Source: Amycolatopsis tolypomycina (GTDB lineage Bacteria; Actinomycetota; Actinomycetes; Mycobacteriales; Pseudonocardiaceae). From it: 64,000 nucleotides of DNA. The position numbers and the translations under genes were made by a program. The DNA lies in contig NZ_FNSO01000004.1 in NCBI RefSeq assembly GCF_900105945.1, positions 1,302,001 through 1,366,000 of the forward strand, given 5' to 3'. Shown in pieces: positions 45,778 to 55,142 of the stretch. The notes under the pieces are model-generated. The model made no database searches. It had not been told where the DNA came from and worked only from the letters and a program-made list of their open reading frames with translations. Numbering within the stretch: position 1 is the first letter of the stretch; each line of letters begins with the position of its first letter.

Positions 45778-47218
45778 CAATGATCGTGTCAAGCGGCGGC
45801 TGTGGCCGTGAGCGGTGGTGAGGGATGGAACTCGCGGCCGTCGCGCAGCAACGCCCAGATGACGTCGACCAGGCGGCGGGCCAAGGCGATCAGGGCTTGG
45901 GTGTGCCGTTTCCCTTCGCCGCGTTTGCGCAGGTAGAAAGCCCGAGAGGGACCGTCGGGGCGTTTGATGGCCGACAGGGCGGCCAGGTAGAACACCCGGC
46001 GCAGGCCGCGGTGGTAGCGCTTCGCCCGGTGCAGGTTGCCCCGTATCCGCCCGGAATCGCGGGGCACCGGCGCGAGACCCGCGTAGGCGGCCAGATGCGC
46101 GGAACTGCGGAACGCGGCCTGCAGGTCGCCGCCGGTCCCGGCGAGCAGCTGGGCCCCCAGGATGGGGCCGAATCCGTCGAGGCTGGTGATGGGCCCGGCG
46201 TCGGGGTGCTCGGCGAACCGTGCACCGAGCTGCTTGTCCAGGTCTTTGATTTCCCGGTCCAGTTCCAGCAGCTGCCGGGCCAGCCGGGCGATCAACGGTG
46301 CGGTCACCGATTCTCCCGGCAGGGCCACGGTTTGCTCCGCTGCCGCGGCGAGGGCCTTGTCCACCATGGCCGGAATGCCCTTGGTCCACGCACCATGCTC
46401 GGCCAGATAGGCCGACAGGCCAGTCGCTTCGGCCGCGCGGATGCCGGCCGGGGTCTGGAACCCGGTGAGCAGCACCAGCGCCGAGCGGGTGGAGTAGTCG
46501 AACGCCCGTTCCAGCGCGGGAAAAATCGAGGCCAGCAGTTCCCGGATCCGGTTGACCCCGCGCACCCAGTCGGCCATCAGGTCCTCGCGGCGCGCGGTGA
46601 GCACCTGCAGATCGGTGACGACCGCGTCGGGGCTGGTGATCGGGGCGAGATCGCTACGCAGGCGGGCGGTTTCGGCGATGGTGCGGGCGTCACGCGCGTC
46701 GGTTTTGCCTTCACCGGCGAACGCGCCGGCCATCCGGTTGACCAACCGGCCCGGCACCGACACCACCGGCTGGCCGGTGGCCAGCAGCAGCGTGATCAGC
46801 AGGCTCGCCGCACCGGAGGTCATGTCGACCGCCCACACCACCTCCGCGGCTTTCGCGGTGGTGCGGGTGATCAGCTGCTCGATCGCGGCTTGGCTGTTGG
46901 CGACCTTCCGGGAGAACACGATCTTGCCGGTCTCGTCCACCGCGCAGGCGTGGTGGAAGCCTTTGCCGACGTCGATCCCGACCCACATCTTGTGCACTGC
47001 CACGCAGCCTGTCCTCCCGTCTTCGCAGCTCAGCCCGGTGGACGACCCGCCGACAGCTCCATAAACAGCGACCGAGCGCAGATTTCAATCAGCGGCCAGG
47101 GCGTCCAGAACGACGGGGCGGCCACTCCTTCGAAGCCACCACACGAGGCAAGCCGTCATCAGCCACACCCCATCGCCCTGGGCATCCAGAACATCCCGTC
47201 CTGAACACCAACAATCTT
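45778..47218 (-). mobile_element. IS110-family insertion sequence between pruA and proline dehydrogenase (ends approximate)
   Basis: The element lies between the pruA stop and the GGAGA ribosome-binding site of the dehydrogenase and is oriented against both genes. It comprises one transposase gene (45789-47003) and about 215 noncoding bases upstream of it (47004-47218), the position of a bridge RNA in IS110 elements. In that region GGGCGTCCAGAACGACGGG and GGGCATCCAGAACATCCCG are related segments. TTTCAAT occurs near both ends (45774 and 47084 areas). Exact borders cannot be set without an empty site. Confidence 0.7.
45789..47003 (-). CDS. IS110-family DEDD transposase (different subgroup from the element at 36.7 kb)
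   Basis: A 404-residue recombinase from ATG 47003. The RuvC-like domain reads MWVGIDVGKGFHHACAVDET, VVWAVDMTSGAASL and KTDARDARTIAETARLRS; the C-terminal Tnp domain has LDGFGPILGAQLLAGTGG and the serine in LAPVPRDSGRIRG. It is only distantly related to the other IS110-type transposase in the window, so the two elements arrived independently. Intact frame. Confidence 0.93.
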   Translation of the reverse strand: MAVHKMWVGIDVGKGFHHACAVDETGKIVFSRKVANSQAAIEQLITRTTAKAAEVVWAVDMTSGAASLLITLLLATGQPVVSVPGRLVNRMAGAFAGEGKTDARDARTIAETARLRSDLAPITSPDAVVTDLQVLTARREDLMADWVRGVNRIRELLASIFPALERAFDYSTRSALVLLTGFQTPAGIRAAEATGLSAYLAEHGAWTKGIPAMVDKALAAAAEQTVALPGESVTAPLIARLARQLLELDREIKDLDKQLGARFAEHPDAGPITSLDGFGPILGAQLLAGTGGDLQAAFRSSAHLAAYAGLAPVPRDSGRIRGNLHRAKRYHRGLRRVFYLAALSAIKRPDGPSRAFYLRKRGEGKRHTQALIALARRLVDVIWALLRDGREFHPSPPLTATAAA

Positions 47219-47230
47219 ATGGAGACCGTC

Positions 47231-48160
47231 ATGTTGCGTGCCCCGCTGCTCGCCGCCGCCCGGTCGAAGCGCATCCGGGCGCTGGTCGAGGCCGTGCCCG
47301 CCACGCGCTCCGTGGTGCGCCGGTTCGTCGCCGGGTCCGAGACCGCCGACGCCGTCCGCGTGGCCAGGGAACTGGCCGCCGACGGGCGCCGGATCACCCT
47401 CGACCACCTGGGCGAGGACACCGCCGACGCCGCCCAGGCGGCGGCGACCGTGGCGGCCTACGAAGCCGTGCTGACCGCGCTGGCCGCGGAAGGACTCGCC
47501 GAGGGCGCCGACGTGTCGGTGAAGCTCTCGGCGGTCGGGCAGTTCCTGCCGTCGAACGGCGAGGACGTCGCCCTCGAGAACGCGCGGAAGATCTGCGCGG
47601 CGGCCGACGCGGTCGGGGCGACCGTGACACTCGACATGGAGGACCACACCACCACGGACTCGACGCTCGGCATCCTGCGCGAGCTGCGCGGCGAGTACCC
47701 GTGGGTGGGCGCGGTGCTGCAGGCCTACCTGCGGCGCACCGAGCAGGACTGCCGTGAGCTGGCCGGGCCGGGCTCCCGGGTCCGGCTGTGCAAGGGCGCC
47801 TACGCCGAGCCGGAGTCGGTGGCGTTCCAAGAGAAGTCCGAAGTGGACAAGTCCTACGTCCGCTGCCTGCGCGTCCTGATGGCGGGCGAGGGCTACCCGA
47901 TGGTGGCCTCGCACGACCCGCGGATGATCGAGATCGCCGCCGCGCTGGCCGAGGAGCACGGCCGGACCGACGACGACCACGAGTTCCAGATGCTCTACGG
48001 CATCCGGCCGGAGGAGCAGGCGCGGATCGCGGCGTCGGGCGCGCGCATGCGTGTCTACGTGCCGTACGGCGACGAGTGGTACGGCTACTTCATGCGGCGG
48101 CTGGCCGAGCGGCCGGCGAACCTGGCGTTCTTCCTGCGCGGGCTCGCCACCCGTTCCTGA
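47231..48160 (+). CDS. Proline dehydrogenase (monofunctional, FAD)
   Basis: A 309-residue protein from ATG 47231, chosen for GGAG six bases upstream; the in-frame ATG at 47219 overlaps that site. It oxidises proline to pyrroline-5-carboxylate, feeding PruA. The beta/alpha barrel motifs are present: VSVKLSAVGQFL, VTLDMEDHTTTDSTL, AVLQAYLRRTEQDCREL, RLCKGAYAEPESVAF, SHDPRM and the C-terminal GDEWYGYFMRRLAERPAN. It followed pruA until an IS110-type element inserted between them. Confidence 0.93.
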   Translation: MLRAPLLAAARSKRIRALVEAVPATRSVVRRFVAGSETADAVRVARELAADGRRITLDHLGEDTADAAQAAATVAAYEAVLTALAAEGLAEGADVSVKLSAVGQFLPSNGEDVALENARKICAAADAVGATVTLDMEDHTTTDSTLGILRELRGEYPWVGAVLQAYLRRTEQDCRELAGPGSRVRLCKGAYAEPESVAFQEKSEVDKSYVRCLRVLMAGEGYPMVASHDPRMIEIAAALAEEHGRTDDDHEFQMLYGIRPEEQARIAASGARMRVYVPYGDEWYGYFMRRLAERPANLAFFLRGLATRS

Positions 48161-48161
48161 G

Positions 48162-48207
48162 ACACGACGAAGGCCGCCCCGCCGAGCTGGGGCGGCCTTC
48201 GTCGTGT
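48162..48207. terminator. Strong bidirectional hairpin terminator
   Basis: ACACGACGAAGGCCGCCCC (48162-48180) pairs perfectly with its 19-base complement (48189-48207) around an 8-base loop. It starts one base after the proline dehydrogenase stop and ends eight bases before the end of the convergent thioredoxin gene, so it serves both. Confidence 0.9.
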
Positions 48208-48215
48208 GGTGGTGG

Positions 48216-48587
48216 TCAGGCCTGTTCGGCCTCGGCTTCGGCGGCCTTGCGCTTGACCTCGGCCATGTCGACCTCGCGAGCCTGCTTGATGAGCTCTTCG
48301 AGGGCAGGCTCGGGGAGCGCGCCGGGCTGGGCGTAGATCAGCGTCTTGTCCCGGATGATGGCCAGCGTCGGGATCGAGCGGACGTCGAAGGCGGCGGCGA
48401 GCTGCTGCTGCGCTTCGGTGTCGACGCTCGCGAAGACGATGTCTTCGTGCTTTTCGGAGGCCTTCTCGTAGACCGGCGCGAACTGGCGGCACGGTCCGCA
48501 CCAGCTCGCCCAGAAGTCGATCAGGACGAAGTCGTTGTCGGTCAGCGTCTGGTCGAAGTTCTCGGCGGTCAGCTCAACGGTGCTCAT
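48216..48587 (-). CDS. trxA: Thioredoxin with charged C-terminal extension
   Basis: A 123-residue protein from ATG 48587. The redox site WCGPC is at residues 29-33 (FWASWCGPCRQFAPVY) and the cis-Pro in VRSIPTLAI. The last ~20 residues (MAEVKRKAAEAEAEQA) are a charged helix beyond the usual thioredoxin length. General cytoplasmic protein-disulfide reductase; a link to msrB 15 kb away is functional, not positional. Confidence 0.93.
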   Translation of the reverse strand: MSTVELTAENFDQTLTDNDFVLIDFWASWCGPCRQFAPVYEKASEKHEDIVFASVDTEAQQQLAAAFDVRSIPTLAIIRDKTLIYAQPGALPEPALEELIKQAREVDMAEVKRKAAEAEAEQA

Positions 48588-48672
48588 GCCCTGGTCAACG
48601 ACGCGAGCCCGGCGGGAATTCCCGGGGCCGGGGTAGCGTCTGGGTGAGCGCACCCTGTCAGAGGAGGAACAG

Positions 48673-48915
48673 ATGGCCGACGGCGAGATCCTGGGCCGGA
48701 TCGACGAGCTGATCGCGGAGGAGCACGAGCTCCGGTCGCGCTCGGTCGGCGTGGGGCTCAGCGGCGGCGACAAGGACCGGCTCACCGCGGTCGAGCAGCA
48801 GCTCGACCAGTGCTGGGACCTGCTGCGGCAGCGGCGCGCCAAGGCGGAGTTCCACGAGAACCCGGACGACGCCGCCGCGCGCCCGGTGTCCGAGGTGGAG
48901 TCCTACCGCCAGTGA
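48673..48915 (+). CDS. DUF2630 family protein
   Basis: An 80-residue acidic helical protein from ATG 48673, preceded by GAGGAGGAA. ILGRIDELIAEEHELRSR and VEQQLDQCWDLLRQRRAKAE match DUF2630, a short actinobacterial family predicted to form a helical hairpin. No function is known. Confidence 0.85.
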   Translation: MADGEILGRIDELIAEEHELRSRSVGVGLSGGDKDRLTAVEQQLDQCWDLLRQRRAKAEFHENPDDAAARPVSEVESYRQ

Positions 48916-49012
48916 AAAAACTTCTCGGCGCGATGTCGAGAACGTCCGACCGGCTCCGTCCCCGGGGTGGCAGCGGCCAGAATGGGCCGTCCGACACCGA
49001 GGGAGCACCACG

Positions 49013-49423
49013 ATGGCGAAGTACCTGTTGCTCAAGCACTACCGCGGCGCGCCGGCCCCGGCCAACTGCGACACGAGCATCGACCAGTGGACGCCGGAGG
49101 AGGTCGCGGCGCACATCCAGTACATGCGGGACTTCGGGGAAAAGCTCGTCGCGACCGGCGAGTTCGTCGAGCACCAGGCACTCGCCCCGGAGGGGACGTT
49201 CGTCCGCTACGACGGCGAGGGCAGGCCGCCGGTCACCGACGGCCCCTTCCCCGAGACCAAGGACCTCATCGCCGGCTGGACGGTGATCGACGTCGACAGC
49301 TACGAGCGGGCCCTCCAGCTGGCCGCGGAGCTGTCGGCCGCGCCCGGCCCGAAGGGGGAGCCGATCCACGAGTGGCTCGAGCTGCGCCCGTTCCTGGCCG
49401 CGCCGCCGACCATCACGGAATGA
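49013..49423 (+). CDS. DGPF (YciI-like) domain protein
   Basis: A 136-residue protein from ATG 49013 (MAKYLLLKHYRG). The family motif DGPF is present in VTDGPFPETKDLIAGW. Proteins of this type are the regular partners of ECF42 sigma factors, whose gene follows 35 bases downstream. The ferredoxin-like fold suggests a ligand- or substrate-binding role, not proven. Confidence 0.88.
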   Translation: MAKYLLLKHYRGAPAPANCDTSIDQWTPEEVAAHIQYMRDFGEKLVATGEFVEHQALAPEGTFVRYDGEGRPPVTDGPFPETKDLIAGWTVIDVDSYERALQLAAELSAAPGPKGEPIHEWLELRPFLAAPPTITE

Positions 49424-49458
49424 CGGGGGACGTCGTGGGCACGGGGATCGGCTGAGCC

Positions 49459-50600
<1,142 letters not shown>

Positions 50601-50613
<13 letters not shown>

Positions 50614-50742
50614 TCAAGCCCGTAACTCGCGTGATTGGGCCCGGAACTCACGTGATTGGAGCCGTAACTCGCGAGTTACGGCTCCAATCACGCGAGATCC
50701 GGCTCTGAACACGCGAGTTACGGGTCTGGTCACGCGGGTTAC
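50601..50742. repeat. Array of 21-base repeats, head-to-head, with a 40-base palindrome
   Basis: Three units run on the plus strand (50601-50621, 50622-50642, 50643-50663; e.g. GTAACTCGCGTGATTGGG at the start of the second) and three inverted units follow (50680-50700, 50701-50721, 50722-50742). They meet at a palindromic centre, giving the perfect 20-base arms GTGATTGGAGCCGTAACTCG (50652-50671) and complement (50672-50691). The first unit overlaps the sigma-factor stop codon. The array lies between convergent genes and may terminate both. Confidence 0.85.
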
Positions 50743-50746
50743 GGGG

Positions 50747-52294
50747 TCAGGCGGGGCAGAGGGTGCCGTCGGCGGGGATCTTGCCGTCGACGAGGAAGGC
50801 GCGGGCCGCGTCGGTGACGCAGGGGGAGGCGCCGAGGGCGCCGTGGCCCGCGCCCTGCCAGGTGATGGTGACCGCGGACGGCATCTGGTCGGCCGCGCGG
50901 GTGCTGCCGACACCGGGCGTGACCGGGTCCGTCGCCGTCGCCGCGACCAGGATCGGCGGGGCGCCGGGCGCGCCCGGCGCGGGCAGCGGCTCGGTGCGCA
51001 CCGGCCACGGGCCGCACCAGGCCAGCTGCTGGGCGACGACCGCGCCGAACTGGGGGTACTTGCCGCGCATGCCGGCCACGACCTGGTCGAGCTGGTCGGC
51101 GGAGAGCCGGGTCTGGCTGTCGTTGCAGCGGGTCGCGATCGTGGCGTCGATCCGCGACGGCTGGGCCCGCGAATCCTGCAGCACGGGCGCGGCGAACACG
51201 GCGAGGGGACCGGTGTTGCCGGCGCGGGCCGCGGTGATCGCGTCGGCCAGTTCGGGCCACCGCGAGCGCTGCGCGAGTCCCGTGTAGACGGCGAACATCG
51301 CGACGCCCGGGCCGAAGGCGGTCCCGTCGCCGCCCGTCGGCGGAGTGCTCCGGAGCTGGTCGGTGAGCGCGGTCAGCGCCGCCTTCGGGTCGCCGAGGGC
51401 GCAGCGCCGCGCCGCGCAGTCGGCGGCGAAGGCGTCCAATGTGGACTGCGCGCCGGCGGCGACGGCGTCGAGGACCGCGGCCGTGTCGGCGCCCGGGTCG
51501 GGCACGCCGTCGAGGACCATGCGCCCGACCTGGCCGGGGTAGCGCACGGCGTACTCGGCCAGCACCTTCGAGCCGTCGCCGTGGCCGAGCGCGTTCAGCC
51601 GGTCGGCGCCCAGCTGCTTGCGGAGCTCGTCGAGGTCGCCCGCGCCGCGCCAGCTGTCCAGCGCGGTCTGGGAGTCGTCCAGCTCGATGGCGCACTGCTG
51701 GCCGGCCTTGCGGGCGGCGTCCAGCACGTCGCCGAGGCCGCCCTGCGCCGGGTCGGCGTCGATGAGGTCGTGCCGGATGTCGGCCGGGACGCACTGGGCC
51801 GCGCCGGAGAGCCCGGTGCCGCGGCGGTCCAGGCCGATCAGCGAGAACTTCTCCAGGAACGCGGGCGGCAGCGTCGCGGCCAGCCGCGCGGCGTACACGG
51901 TGCCCGGATCGCCGTCGACGTCGTTGACCACGACCAGCGGCACCGGCCCGGTGCCGACCTTGAGCGCCAGCAGCCGGACCAGCGAGCGCCGCGGCTCGCC
52001 GGGGGCGTCGAGCGGCGCGGTGACGCGGGCGCAGGTGAAGTGCAGGCCGTCCGGCACGCCGGGGGTGCCGATGCGCTGGCGGGTGTCGTCGTCGCAGTCG
52101 GCCCACTTCAGCGTCGGCGACTGCGGCTCGCCCAGCGGCGGCAGCGGGACGCCGGGCGTCTTGGCCGGGCCGGGGGTGGCCGTCTTGCCGTCGTTCTCGA
52201 CCAGCGCCGGGCGGACCGACGGCCCCGCGGCGCAGCCCGCGGCGGCGGTCACGGCGAGCAGCGCGGCCAGGAGACGGGTACGGCGGCGGCGCAC
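50747..52294 (-). CDS. Lipoprotein of the alpha/beta-hydrolase (TAP-like) family with a missing nucleophile
   Basis: A 515-residue protein from GTG 52294. The signal peptide ends in a lipobox (AVTAAAGC, Cys21). The fold resembles secreted tripeptidyl aminopeptidases: LIGLDRRGTGLSG, a Cys-rich cap and the C-terminal TAP-like segment with Asp (ATDPVTPG) and His (GAGHGALG). At the nucleophile elbow, where relatives have G-x-S-x-G, the sequence is LGHGDGSKVL: residue 239 is Gly instead of Ser. It may therefore be a binding protein rather than an enzyme. Confidence 0.85.
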   Translation of the reverse strand: MRRRRTRLLAALLAVTAAAGCAAGPSVRPALVENDGKTATPGPAKTPGVPLPPLGEPQSPTLKWADCDDDTRQRIGTPGVPDGLHFTCARVTAPLDAPGEPRRSLVRLLALKVGTGPVPLVVVNDVDGDPGTVYAARLAATLPPAFLEKFSLIGLDRRGTGLSGAAQCVPADIRHDLIDADPAQGGLGDVLDAARKAGQQCAIELDDSQTALDSWRGAGDLDELRKQLGADRLNALGHGDGSKVLAEYAVRYPGQVGRMVLDGVPDPGADTAAVLDAVAAGAQSTLDAFAADCAARRCALGDPKAALTALTDQLRSTPPTGGDGTAFGPGVAMFAVYTGLAQRSRWPELADAITAARAGNTGPLAVFAAPVLQDSRAQPSRIDATIATRCNDSQTRLSADQLDQVVAGMRGKYPQFGAVVAQQLAWCGPWPVRTEPLPAPGAPGAPPILVAATATDPVTPGVGSTRAADQMPSAVTITWQGAGHGALGASPCVTDAARAFLVDGKIPADGTLCPA

Positions 52295-52362
52295 GGGCGT
52301 GTCCTCACGTCTGGTCGATCATCGGGCAGGCCGAGCTTCGCACGGCCGGTGTGGGACGCGGG

Positions 52363-53442
52363 TTAGCGGGTCCGCACCACCTGGCCGCGGAAGACGGCGT
52401 CGAGGTCGTAGCAGGCCGGCTCGTCGAGCTGGCTGTAGTCGCACGACGCGGGCTCGCGGTCGGGCCGCCACCGCACGAACCGCGCGTTGTGCCGGAACCG
52501 CGACGGCATCCCGCCTTCGGTGTTCTCGTAGGCGACCTCGACGACGCGCTCGGGCCGCAGCGGCACCCATTCGTGCTCGGTGCCCCGCCAGCGGGTGATG
52601 CCGCCGGGGATGCGCTGGGCCTCCCCGGTGGCCCGGCCGCCCCACGGGTGGTCTTCGCCGTCGGTGACCAGCGGCGCCAGTTCGGCGGCGAGCTCGCGGC
52701 GGCGGTCCTTGGGGAACGACCCGACGGTGCCGACGTGGTGCAGCACGCCCGTTTCGTCGTGCAGGCCGAGCAGGAAGGACCCGACGAGCTCGCCGGGCCC
52801 GCCGTCGACGTGCCAGCGCAGGCCGGCGAGCACGCAGTCCGCGGTGCGCAGGTGCTTGTACTTGACCATGACGCGCTTGCCGGGGGTGTAGGGCTCGTCG
52901 AGGGGCTTGCCGATGACGCCGTCGAGGCCGGCGCCTTCGAACAGCTCGAACCAGTGCCGCGCGGTCTCCGGGTCGGTGGTGGCGGGGGTGAGCGGGAAGC
53001 GGTCGCCTGCCAGTTCCGTCAGGCGTTCCCGGCGCACGGACGTCGGCTCGTCGAGCAGGGACCGGTCGTCGAGGGCCAGGACGTCGAAGGCGACGAACTC
53101 CGCGGGCTGTTCGGCGGCCAGCAGCGTGATCCGGCTTTCGGCGGGGTGGATGCGTTCGGTGAGGGCGTCGAAGTCGAGCCGCCCGCCGCGCGCGACGACG
53201 AGCTCCCCGTCGAGCACCACCCGCGGCGGCAGGATGTCGAGCAGCCGCGCGACGGTCTCCGGGAAGTACCGGTTGAGCGGTTTTTCGGCGCGCGACTGCA
53301 GGTACAGCTCGTCGCCGTCGCGGAAGACGATGCAGCGGAAGCCGTCCCACTTGGGTTCGAAGAGCAGGCCGCCGGAGTCCGGGATGGCTTTGGCGGACTT
53401 GGAGAGCATCGGCTTCAGTGGCGGCCGCAGCGGTAGGGGCAT
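52363..53442 (-). CDS. ligC: ATP-dependent DNA ligase (LigC type)
   Basis: A 359-residue ligase from ATG 53442 (ATG 53451 is possible). The adenylated Lys31 lies in motif I, LLFEPKWDGFR; motif III/IIIa is VVLDGELVV and the later motifs include DGVIGKPLDEPYTPGKR and MVKYKHLRTADC. The OB-fold domain (ERVVEVAYENTEGGMPSRFR) closes the protein. It has no polymerase or nuclease domain, and may act with the stand-alone polymerase at 37807 in end joining or base-excision repair. Confidence 0.9.
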   Translation of the reverse strand: MPLPLRPPLKPMLSKSAKAIPDSGGLLFEPKWDGFRCIVFRDGDELYLQSRAEKPLNRYFPETVARLLDILPPRVVLDGELVVARGGRLDFDALTERIHPAESRITLLAAEQPAEFVAFDVLALDDRSLLDEPTSVRRERLTELAGDRFPLTPATTDPETARHWFELFEGAGLDGVIGKPLDEPYTPGKRVMVKYKHLRTADCVLAGLRWHVDGGPGELVGSFLLGLHDETGVLHHVGTVGSFPKDRRRELAAELAPLVTDGEDHPWGGRATGEAQRIPGGITRWRGTEHEWVPLRPERVVEVAYENTEGGMPSRFRHNARFVRWRPDREPASCDYSQLDEPACYDLDAVFRGQVVRTR

Positions 53443-53466
53443 GCCCCGCATTCTGCGGAAAACCCC

Positions 53467-53511
53467 GGCTCAGCGCACGCGTTTCGCCGGTGCCGTGTCG
53501 AGCTCCATGCG
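53467..53511. repeat. Detached copy of the 3' end of the AmaP-like gene (45 bases)
   Basis: These 45 bases are identical to 53654-53698, which cover the last 13 codons and stop of the AmaP-like gene (encoding MELDTAPAKRVR). The copies are direct, 187 bases apart, and the interval is filled by 21-base repeat units. A tandem duplication followed by repeat expansion, or insertion of the array with duplication, would explain it. Confidence 0.85.
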
Positions 53512-53653
53512 CGGGCGGCGTGTCCAGGGGGGCGGCCGGCGTGCCCGGGCGCTCGGTCGGCGTGCCCAGAGGGTCGGTTCGCGTGTCTGGGCGGTCGGCT
53601 CGTGTGATTGGCGGGTCGACACGCGTGATTGCGGGGTCGACACGGCCGGGGTG
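53512..53653. repeat. 21-base repeat array of the CGCGTGATTG family
   Basis: Consecutive 21-base units are clearest at 53572-53592, 53593-53613 and 53614-53634 (e.g. GGTCGACACGCGTGATTGCG), with more diverged units on either side. Read on the minus strand in one frame, the array gives a seven-residue repeat with spaced His and Arg, but it lies after the stop of the AmaP-like gene and is not part of a convincing protein. The unit resembles that at 50601-50742. Confidence 0.75.
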
Positions 53654-53656
53654 GGC

Positions 53657-54256
53657 TCAGCGCACGCGTTTCGCCGGTGCCGTGTCGAGCTCCATGCGGA
53701 CCGCGGCCGGCAGCGAGTCCAGGCCGAGCGACTCGCGCGCCCTGGTCAGGACCCGCGTGTCGAGGTCCGCCCACACCGCCTTCAGGTCCGTGCCTTCGTG
53801 CAGCCACAGCGTGATGCGCAACGCCGGAGACGTGCGCGAGCCGACCGCGCGGACCCGGGCGCGGCTGACGCCGTCGAGCTGCTCCGCGTCGGCCTGGACC
53901 GCGCCGGCGATCGCGGCCGCCGTCACCACCAGCTCCGCTCCCTCCGTGCGGTCGAGGTCCAGGTCCGGGCGCGGTTCCGGGCGCAGCGCGCGCAGGGCCC
54001 ACCGCAGCCCGAGCACGAACAGCAGCACCCCGAGGACGATCGCGGCGATGCGGGCCGGCGTCGCGTGCGAACCGAGCCACGCCAGCGCGATCGGGTCCAG
54101 CAGGGGACGGCGGCCGCGGAATTCGCCGAGGCCGCCGAGGCCGACGACCAGGGCCAGCGTGCCGCCGGCGAACGCCAGCAGGCCGATCAGGAACGTCAGG
54201 GTGCGTTCGCCGGTGTAGGACCGGGAAAGGGCCTTGACGGCGGCCGTCTTGCTCAT
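53657..54256 (-). CDS. AmaP-like membrane anchor of the Asp23/Gls24 cluster
   Basis: A 199-residue protein from ATG 54256. Two membrane helices (LTFLIGLLAFAGGTLALVVG and AAIVLGVLLFVLGLRWALRA) are separated by a short loop, followed by a cytoplasmic domain resembling Asp23/Gls24 (DLDRTEGAELVVTAAAIAGA, LRITLWLHEGTDLKAVWADL). This is the design of the alkaline-shock anchor AmaP, which holds Asp23-type proteins at the membrane. Overlaps the upstream gene by ATGA. Its 3' end is duplicated downstream. Confidence 0.8.
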   Translation of the reverse strand: MSKTAAVKALSRSYTGERTLTFLIGLLAFAGGTLALVVGLGGLGEFRGRRPLLDPIALAWLGSHATPARIAAIVLGVLLFVLGLRWALRALRPEPRPDLDLDRTEGAELVVTAAAIAGAVQADAEQLDGVSRARVRAVGSRTSPALRITLWLHEGTDLKAVWADLDTRVLTRARESLGLDSLPAAVRMELDTAPAKRVR

Positions 54257-54789
54257 CGGCGGTCCTTCGGCGAGTCGACGACGACCGTCACCTTCGGCCG
54301 CCGCACCAGCGGGATCTCGTCGAGCAGCGCCGACACCGTCGCCAGCAGGCGCGGCCGCAGCTCGCCCTCGGTCTCGAGGGTGCTCTTCGCGCGGACGCGG
54401 ATGCGGCGGGCGCTCGCGGTGACCGACGCGCCCGCGACGTTGTCCTGCGCCCGCACGGTCAGCCCGACCAGCCGGGCCAGCGACCGCGGTGACGTCGAGA
54501 CGCTCACCTCACCGGCCGGATCGGTCAGCCGCACCGCGCGGTTGCCCGCGGCGAGCGCGCAGCCCACCAGGACCAGGCCCGCGGCGGCCAGCACACCGGC
54601 CGCGATGCGCACCGCGGGGGCGTCCCAGCCCAGCGACGCCAGCTCGGCCTGCCAGCGCGGCCACGGCACCAGCAGCGGCGCCGAACCAGGGCGCCACCAG
54701 TGCCAGCCGACCTCCAGGGCGAGCAGCGCCCCGGCCGCCGCGAAGGCCAGGCCGAGCAGCGTGGCGAGGATGCGGACGAACGGGCGCAC
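54253..54789 (-). CDS. DUF6286-type membrane protein of the Asp23 cluster
   Basis: A 178-residue protein with two N-terminal helices (ILATLLGLAFAAAGALLALE, IAAGVLAAAGLVLVGCALAA) and a C-terminal Asp23-like cytoplasmic domain (GEVSVSTSPRSLARLVGLTV, ETEGELRPRLLATVSALLDE). Architecture parallels the AmaP-like neighbour, so the two may be paralogues forming one membrane assembly. Three bases downstream of the Asp23 gene. Confidence 0.75.
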   Translation of the reverse strand: MRPFVRILATLLGLAFAAAGALLALEVGWHWWRPGSAPLLVPWPRWQAELASLGWDAPAVRIAAGVLAAAGLVLVGCALAAGNRAVRLTDPAGEVSVSTSPRSLARLVGLTVRAQDNVAGASVTASARRIRVRAKSTLETEGELRPRLLATVSALLDEIPLVRRPKVTVVVDSPKDRR

Positions 54790-54791
54790 GG

Positions 54792-55142
54792 CTACCGCAC
54801 CCTCGAGGCCGAGTCCGGCACCAGCGCGGACACCGTCACGGCCAGGCTCCGCACGCGGTAGCCGGTGATGCCCTCGACCTCTTCGGCCACCCTTGCCCGC
54901 ACATCGCCGACGACCGCGCGGACCGCCGCCGGGTAGTGCAGGGCCAGGTCGAGGGCGAGGTCGACGTCGTTGTCCTGACCGCCGACTTTGGCCTTCGGTG
55001 CCTTCTTGCCCTCGCGGGCGGTGCCGGCGACCTGGCCGGCCGCGTGCTGCGCGACCTTGCGGACCACCGCGTGCCCGATGGTGAGGGTGCCGCGCTCGGC
55101 CGGTTCGGCGAGCTGCCGCGGCACGTCGAGGGCCGGGCTCAC
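54792..55142 (-). CDS. Asp23/Gls24 family envelope stress protein
   Basis: A 116-residue protein from GTG 55142 that overlaps the preceding small gene (GTGA). GTLTIGHAVVRKVAQHAAGQ, VDLALDLALHYPAAVRAVVG and VEEVEGITGYRVRSLAVTVS are the family's three conserved segments. Soluble; in firmicutes such proteins coat the membrane and respond to cell-envelope stress. The role in actinobacteria is not established. Confidence 0.85.
   Translation of the reverse strand: MSPALDVPRQLAEPAERGTLTIGHAVVRKVAQHAAGQVAGTAREGKKAPKAKVGGQDNDVDLALDLALHYPAAVRAVVGDVRARVAEEVEGITGYRVRSLAVTVSALVPDSASRVR

Noticed and set aside
53415..54080. Frame with seven-residue His/Arg repeats as a repeat protein
   Set aside because: The periodicity comes from 21-base intergenic DNA units, and the rest of the frame is antisense-like shadow of the AmaP-like gene.
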